From contig OY969110.1 in assembly GCA_963697995.1 (NCBI GenBank), positions 1,488,001-1,552,000 of the forward strand: DNA of 64,000 nucleotides, written 5' to 3'. This document shows positions 59,908-64,000 of this stretch, piece by piece. The notes under the pieces are model-generated. The model saw only the letters and a list, made by a program, of their open reading frames with translations, searched no databases and was not told the origin of the DNA. The translations under genes and the position numbers were made by a program. The stretch's first letter is position 1; the number at the start of each line of letters is the position of its first letter. The DNA is from MFD00082-c5 sp963697995. GTDB lineage: Bacteria; Chlamydiota; Chlamydiia; Chlamydiales; JAJFMB01.

Positions 59908-61088
59908 TAGAAATCGATGCTGCCTCCAACACGCAATCCTTGAAGAGTATAAGTTCCAAGACTTCTTTGAGTATCAGGCGTTAAGGTGATGAGTCTGTTG
60001 TGATCAAACCACACTTGTGCTTCCCATGCGACAAGTCCCCGAATCACATAGCAGCCGCTGCAAATAGGCAATTCCCATCTTAGACCGATAGAGCTCTCAA
60101 GTATGGGGAGAACATTTCTTGTGCAAGCGCTTGCCGAGAAAATTTTGTTGAAGTAACTGTAGCAGCTATTACAGGTGTTGCAATCGTTGCATCCATTTGA
60201 ATTGTTGTTGCAGCTGTTGCATCCATTTGAATTGTTGTTGCAGCTGTTGCACGATTTGCCACAAGTGCTACACCCGTTGTTGCAAGAGTTTTGTACAGTC
60301 ATCGCATCGTATAAGTTAGTGCAATCGTATCGACAATTTTGATAGCGGCTCCAAAGGGCCGAAAATGAAAAATCGGCAAAAATGGCTGTACACCATCCAA
60401 AGTGGGAGGCCATATCGAGTCCCACTCTTGGTCCCGCTCCCCAAACGGATTGTTTTTGGGTGATGTCGTAGTCATTAAAGAGATAACCAAAGTAGCTAAC
60501 GGAATAGTTTTGTTTATCCCAAACCCCTTTTGCACCAAAGTGAGGACGTACGGAAAACCAGTCGTTGACGAAAAACTCGTTGGCAATATCTAAATCGAGA
60601 ATATTGACGCGAGTTGACCAGGAGGCTTGAGCTTGATCGAGAAGCTCTAAGTTTCCTCTACAGTTAAGAAGAGAATTGACTGTGGCAAAGTAAGCGACGA
60701 GGTCAGTTCCTAGCTGATTATTTGTGATGCAGGAACTTGTTTTCTCATTAAATTGGGTATAAACAATCGAAAGATCCCATCCGGAGCAGTCGAAAAGCAG
60801 CCCAGCACCAGCTTTAAAGCCTGAGTTAAATTTCCAGTTCATGTCGTAAATGGTGCCTTGCTGACAAACAGCATAACTAAAAGGGGAATTGTTTCCAGAG
60901 TAGGCAAACTTGAGGCCATCTTCGCGAGCAGTCCAGTATAGGTATTCACCGCGTAAATAGAACGCAGGGTAGCTCCAAAGCACGGCACTTTTACAGTTTG
61001 AGGGAACTTCTGCGTAGCAGGGAACCCCTTGGGCCTGTAATAGGGTTGGAAAAAGGGCAAACATTGCGATAAGCGTGTGTTTCAACAT
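59907..61088 (-). CDS. Cysteine-rich MOMP-like outer membrane protein with Cys/Asn repeat loop
   Basis: The 393-residue protein has a signal peptide (MLKHTLIAMFALFPTLLQA) and MOMP-like barrel strands (FYLRGEYLYWTAREDGLKFAYSG, FNSGFKAGAGLLFDCSGWDL, VRPHFGAKGVWDKQNY) and ends GGSIDF. Residues about 268-308 are an insert with around 13 cysteines and many asparagines: SCNNGCSTCGKSCNSC, then two copies of CNNNSNGCN, encoded by a 30-bp tandem repeat (60186-60247). The insert probably forms a surface loop that could be cross-linked by disulfides or bind metal. The gene is divergent from the MFS transporter. Confidence 0.82.
   Translation of the reverse strand: MLKHTLIAMFALFPTLLQAQGVPCYAEVPSNCKSAVLWSYPAFYLRGEYLYWTAREDGLKFAYSGNNSPFSYAVCQQGTIYDMNWKFNSGFKAGAGLLFDCSGWDLSIVYTQFNEKTSSCITNNQLGTDLVAYFATVNSLLNCRGNLELLDQAQASWSTRVNILDLDIANEFFVNDWFSVRPHFGAKGVWDKQNYSVSYFGYLFNDYDITQKQSVWGAGPRVGLDMASHFGWCTAIFADFSFSALWSRYQNCRYDCTNLYDAMTVQNSCNNGCSTCGKSCNSCNNNSNGCNSCNNNSNGCNDCNTCNSCYSYFNKIFSASACTRNVLPILESSIGLRWELPICSGCYVIRGLVAWEAQVWFDHNRLITLTPDTQRSLGTYTLQGLRVGGSIDF
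60186..60247. repeat. 30-bp tandem repeat inside an outer membrane protein gene
   Basis: The unit TGCATCCATTTGAATTGTTG followed by TTGCAGCTGT occurs twice in direct succession with no changes. It keeps the reading frame and adds ten residues per copy, so copy number could vary without loss of the protein. Confidence 0.85.
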
Positions 61089-61207
61089 CAGAATATCTCC
61101 AAATCAAATTTGTGGTTTTTTTGTTTCAGTATACAGATAGAAAGATTGAAAGCAAACTTTGATTGAATTTTTTTCTTCTAACAGGTAAGATTGAATTTTC
61201 ACCAAGG

Positions 61208-61225
61208 AGGAGCTTTTAAGCTCCT
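61208..61225 (+). promoter_or_regulatory. Palindrome AGGAGCTT-TT-AAGCTCCT upstream of the MFS gene
   Basis: The perfect 8-bp stem lies 23 bases before the MFS start in the divergent intergenic region and contains an AGGAG that could be mistaken for the ribosome site. It may be a terminator-like or regulatory hairpin; function is unknown. Confidence 0.35.
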
Positions 61226-61247
61226 TTAAAAAAACTTTTAAGAGTTT

Positions 61248-62786
61248 ATGAAGTTAAAAATCAATACGCCTTTAGTTTTCATTTTTTTTGCCTTAGGGTT
61301 TTCCATAATGTTGTTAACGGCTGATTTTTCGGCCATTAGTGTCACCCTGCCTTATCTTTCGAAAGAATTTGCTGTTAATAAAGAGTCATTGAGCGTAATC
61401 CTCAATCTCTATTTAGTTTTTTTTGTGATTTTAATGATTCCAGGAGGGCGTCTTGCCGATTATTTGGGAAGAAAAAAGGTGTTTTTGTTTGGTCTTTTAG
61501 TTTTTGCCTTGGCCTCTTTGACAGCCGGTCTTGCGGACAATTTTAAGTTTTTTGTCGCAGCAAGAGCTTTTCAAGGTATAGGAGCCGCTCTTTTTTTTCC
61601 AGCAAGTCTTGGTATCTGTTACGGGGTGGTTCCCGAGCAAAAACAGAGTTTTGCAGTGGGGCTTCTTTTGGCAATGGCAGGTATTGGATTTGCCGCCGGC
61701 TCATTTTTTGCAAATGCTTTAATCGATGCTGTTGGTTGGCGTTTTGTTTTTTTTGTGCCCGTTGGTGTGGCGACGTTTGCCTTTATTTTAGCTCTTTTTC
61801 AACTTGAAAATGAGGGGATTGAGAGTAAGGAGAGTTTAGGGGACACCTTTGGTTTAATCACCTTGACGGTGGCTCTTTGTTCTTTTCTTTTTGCAATGCA
61901 AAGAACGGGCCTTTTTGGGCTGATCTCATTTCCTGTTCTTGGGTGGTTGCTGTTTTCCTTTCTTTGTTTTTTACTGATGTTTTTTGTCGAGAGAAAGGTC
62001 CCTTCTCCTCTTATTCCAAGGGAGCTTTTTTCCAATCGGCAATTTTGGGTAGCGACCCTTTTGATAACAGTGATTTCCCCCGCTTTTTTTTCAGAGCTTC
62101 TCTTTCTTCCTCAGCTTATGCAAAAATTTTTAGGTTTTAGTCCGATGCTCTCTTGCTTAGGCCTTTTGCCCATTTGGGTTGTTTGGGCGCTCATTTCACC
62201 TGTTGCCGGCGATCTTTATAGTTATTTTGGTGGAAAACTGTTGGTGGCTATGGCAACTTTTTTAATTGCCATGGGGGCTTTTGTGTTTGGATTTGTTGGT
62301 TCAGAGGATAGTTACTTTTTTCTTCTTCCTGGTTTAATTCTTTCAGGCATTGGGTTTGGTTTTGGATTTACGTGCATCACAAATCTCGGGATGAGTGCAG
62401 TCGATGAGAGTAAATCGAGTTTTGCTGGCGGTGTCCTTTATACATTTTTAGTCCTTGGGGGACTTTTGGGGCTTGCTTTTTCCCGGGAGATTTTTTTAGT
62501 CGTCTCAAGGCTTGTTTTATCAAATGAGATAGAGCACCTCTCCTTTATCCTCGATGAGCCAAAAAAGAAAATGGCTGAGGACTTTTTGATAAACAATTCG
62601 AGCTTTTTCTCTTTTTCGCAAGACAACTATCTAATGGATCAGTTGCCGATGATGAACTTTTTAAAAATGGCCTTTTCGAAGGGTTTTTTTGCGAGTATGC
62701 TCTTTAGCGCTTTAAGCGCCCTTGTAGGGGCCCTTTTGGCTTTTTTCTATTTAAAAAATACAGATCACAATTTAAAGCCAAACTGA
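61248..62786 (+). CDS. MFS transporter of the DHA2 (EmrB/QacA) type
   Basis: The 512-residue protein has about 13-14 membrane helices. Motifs include the A motif GRLADYLGRKKVFLFGL (around residue 68), RAFQGIGAALFFPASLGICYG and WRFVFFVPVGVATF, typical of the 14-helix drug:H+ antiporter family. The substrate is unknown. Its final codons and stop (AAGCCAAACTGA) are identical in sequence to the repeat array that follows, so the 3' end has been recombined with it. Confidence 0.9.
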   Translation: MKLKINTPLVFIFFALGFSIMLLTADFSAISVTLPYLSKEFAVNKESLSVILNLYLVFFVILMIPGGRLADYLGRKKVFLFGLLVFALASLTAGLADNFKFFVAARAFQGIGAALFFPASLGICYGVVPEQKQSFAVGLLLAMAGIGFAAGSFFANALIDAVGWRFVFFVPVGVATFAFILALFQLENEGIESKESLGDTFGLITLTVALCSFLFAMQRTGLFGLISFPVLGWLLFSFLCFLLMFFVERKVPSPLIPRELFSNRQFWVATLLITVISPAFFSELLFLPQLMQKFLGFSPMLSCLGLLPIWVVWALISPVAGDLYSYFGGKLLVAMATFLIAMGAFVFGFVGSEDSYFFLLPGLILSGIGFGFGFTCITNLGMSAVDESKSSFAGGVLYTFLVLGGLLGLAFSREIFLVVSRLVLSNEIEHLSFILDEPKKKMAEDFLINNSSFFSFSQDNYLMDQLPMMNFLKMAFSKGFFASMLFSALSALVGALLAFFYLKNTDHNLKPN

Positions 62787-63560
62787 TTGCCCAACTCACA
62801 CGGTCTTAAATCGATGTGAAAGACAAAACGCTTTAAGCAAAATGGGGTGCGGTGCCGAAGAGAAAGTCACAATCTGAAGCTAAAACTTCTTAAATCGATG
62901 TGAAAGACAAAACGCTTAAAGCAAAATGGGGTGCGGTGCCGAAGAGAAAGTCACAATCTGAAGCTAAAACTTCTTAAATCGATGTGAAAGACAAAACGCT
63001 TAAAGCAAAAAGATTGCAGTGCCGAAGAGAAAGTCACAATCTGAAGCTAAAACTTCTTAAATCGATGTGAAAGACAAAAACGCTTAAAGCAAAAAGATTG
63101 CAGTGCCGAAGAGAAAGTCTCAAACTGAAGCTAAACTGATTGCCCAACTCAAATCGATGTGAAAGACGAAACGCTTAAAGCAAAAAGATTGTAGTGCCGA
63201 AGAGAAAGTCGCAATCTGAAGCTAAAACTTCTTAAATCGATGTGAAAGACGAAAACGCTTAAAGCAAAAAGATTGCAGTGCCGAAGAGAAAGTCTCAATC
63301 TGAAGCTAAACTGATTGCCCAACTCATATCGATGTGAAAGACAAAACACTTAAAGCAAAATGGGGTGCGGTGCCGAAGAGAAAGTCACAATCTGAAGCTA
63401 AAACTTCTTAAATCGATGTGAAAGACAAAAACGCTTAAAGCAAAATGGGGTGCGGTACTGATGACAAAGTCACAACCTGAAGCCAAACTGATTGCCCGAC
63501 TCATACCGTCTTAAACCGAGATTAAAGATAAAAACACTTAAAGCTAAAAAGGATGCGGTA
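62774..63560. repeat. Eight ~85 bp tandem repeats derived from the neighbouring permease 3' end
   Basis: The core TCGATGTGAAAGAC occurs eight times (near 62810, 62896, 62980, 63061, 63151, 63236, 63328, 63412). Each is followed by ACGCTTAAAGCAAAA, a variable GATTGCAGTGCCGAAGAG or TGGGGTGCGGTGCCGAAGAG, and AAAGTCACAATCTGAAGC. Two internal units also carry AAACTGATTGCCCAACTCA. The same series in diverged form is the coding 3' end of the permease gene (63470-63560) and reads, on its strand, ALSVFIFNLGLRR...GNQFGFRL. The array spans the gap between two convergent genes. Confidence 0.88.
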
Positions 63561-64000
63561 CCGAAGATTAGAAGGGCTAAATTTAAAAACGAGAACTGTT
63601 TTAAAAGCTCGACGGGTAAATAACCAATGAAACCTGCTGGAATTACCGTAAACATCATCATCTCAAGCACTCCTGAGTAAATATTTGTGGGATAAAGTGC
63701 AAATAGAAAAAGAGAGTCACAATACTTTTTAGAGACGCTTTCAATGGGACCGATCCAGAAGGCGAGGCTGTGAGCTATAATCCCCATAGAGGTGAAAACT
63801 AAACTTCCACAAACCATGCAAAGAACGATTAAAGAAACAGCTTTAAGTGTTGTTAATCCCCCCATAAACATTAGAAAAGTGGTTGTTATCAGATACCCCC
63901 AACCTTTTGAGTACGATTTTGAACTTGCAATCTGAAGAAGAATATTTTTAGGTTGCGTCATAAAAGGATCTAAATCACCGCTTAAGATCATCCTCGAGAG
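63470..64000 (-). CDS. ABC-2 type transport permease (C-terminal part, cut by window end)
   Basis: The frame is open to the window edge (about 177 codons). It shows five to six membrane helices with the family element LSRMILSGDLDPFMTQPKNILLQIASS (COG3694-like uncharacterised ABC permease). The partial motif is followed by GLTTLKAVSLIVLCMVCGSL and a last helix LALLIFGTASFLALSVFIFNLGLRRYESGN. The N-terminus and any partner ATPase are outside the window. Its last codons are the source of the upstream tandem repeats. Confidence 0.82.
   Translation of the reverse strand, partial: LSRMILSGDLDPFMTQPKNILLQIASSKSYSKGWGYLITTTFLMFMGGLTTLKAVSLIVLCMVCGSLVFTSMGIIAHSLAFWIGPIESVSKKYCDSLFLFALYPTNIYSGVLEMMMFTVIPAGFIGYLPVELLKQFSFLNLALLIFGTASFLALSVFIFNLGLRRYESGNQFGFRL

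Noticed and set aside
63149..63349. 66-codon minus-strand frame in the repeat array
   Set aside because: It is a by-product of repeats copied from a coding end; no start signal, and the units soon lose frame.
62774..63560. CRISPR-like array
   Set aside because: Units are contiguous ~85-bp repeats without unique spacers and match the neighbouring gene's 3' end.

Overview
The window reads as the chromosome of an environmental chlamydia (order Parachlamydiales or a close relative), a host-dependent bacterium. This is inferred from several signs together: a fused glycyl-tRNA synthetase (GlyQS), a short RodZ beside RNase HIII, an LL-diaminopimelate aminotransferase (DapL) in a dap cluster, cysteine-rich MOMP-like outer membrane proteins, and eukaryote-like proteins (a ubiquitin-specific protease and an LRR-kinase). 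No rRNA, CRISPR array or intact transposase was seen. The family within the phylum cannot be fixed by eye.

Layout. 1-0.8 kb: start of mgtE. 0.8-2.3 kb: a gene-free block of telomere-like repeats, a ~0.94 kb fold-back structure packed with hairpins, and T-rich repeats. 2.3-3.8 kb: a promoter, a 25-codon leader peptide with seven histidines, and a Na+/solute symporter. 3.8-7.9 kb, minus: infC-rpmI-rplT-pheS-RluA-type synthase-heptosyltransferase. Then tRNA-Val and uvrC. 10-17 kb: small secreted or LRR proteins, a GT2 glycosyltransferase, glyQS and an unknown 574-residue protein. 17.3-22 kb: cyoABCDE, a cytochrome bo-type quinol oxidase with its heme O synthase. 22-24.8 kb: DCC protein, dnaG, sixA. 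25-28 kb: probable lineage-specific proteins and a GH114-like secreted protein. 28.5-33.8 kb: transposase-like remnant, NhaC antiporter, DMT transporter with methyltransferase, small Cys-rich secreted protein, MOMP-like protein. 33.8-39.7 kb: recD2, phospholipase D, dapB-dapA-dapL. 39.7-46 kb: small membrane proteins, two MarC proteins, truA, LRR-kinase, helical protein. 46-50.6 kb: popT-like DUF368, rodZ, rnhC, small anchored protein, recN. 50.6-54 kb: USP-type deubiquitinase, outer membrane protein, membrane protein. 54.5-61 kb: AGCS symporter, then a tandem segmental duplication of a fucosyltransferase-like gene and a membrane-protein gene (one copy chimeric and decayed, the other frameshifted), then a Cys/Asn-rich outer membrane protein. 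61-64 kb: MFS transporter, an array of ~85 bp repeats derived from the adjacent gene's 3' end, and an ABC-2 permease running off the window.

Functionally the window mixes housekeeping (translation, DNA repair, quinol oxidase, DAP synthesis for peptidoglycan) with import systems and candidate host-interaction proteins. Three copies of a ~150-280 bp element with terminal inverted repeats and TA flanks (22.0, 46.0 and 54.3 kb) look like a MITE family. The most interesting items are the histidine leader, the USP-type protease, the LRR-kinase lacking the VAIK lysine, the hairpin-packed fold-back region, and the repeat and duplication structures.
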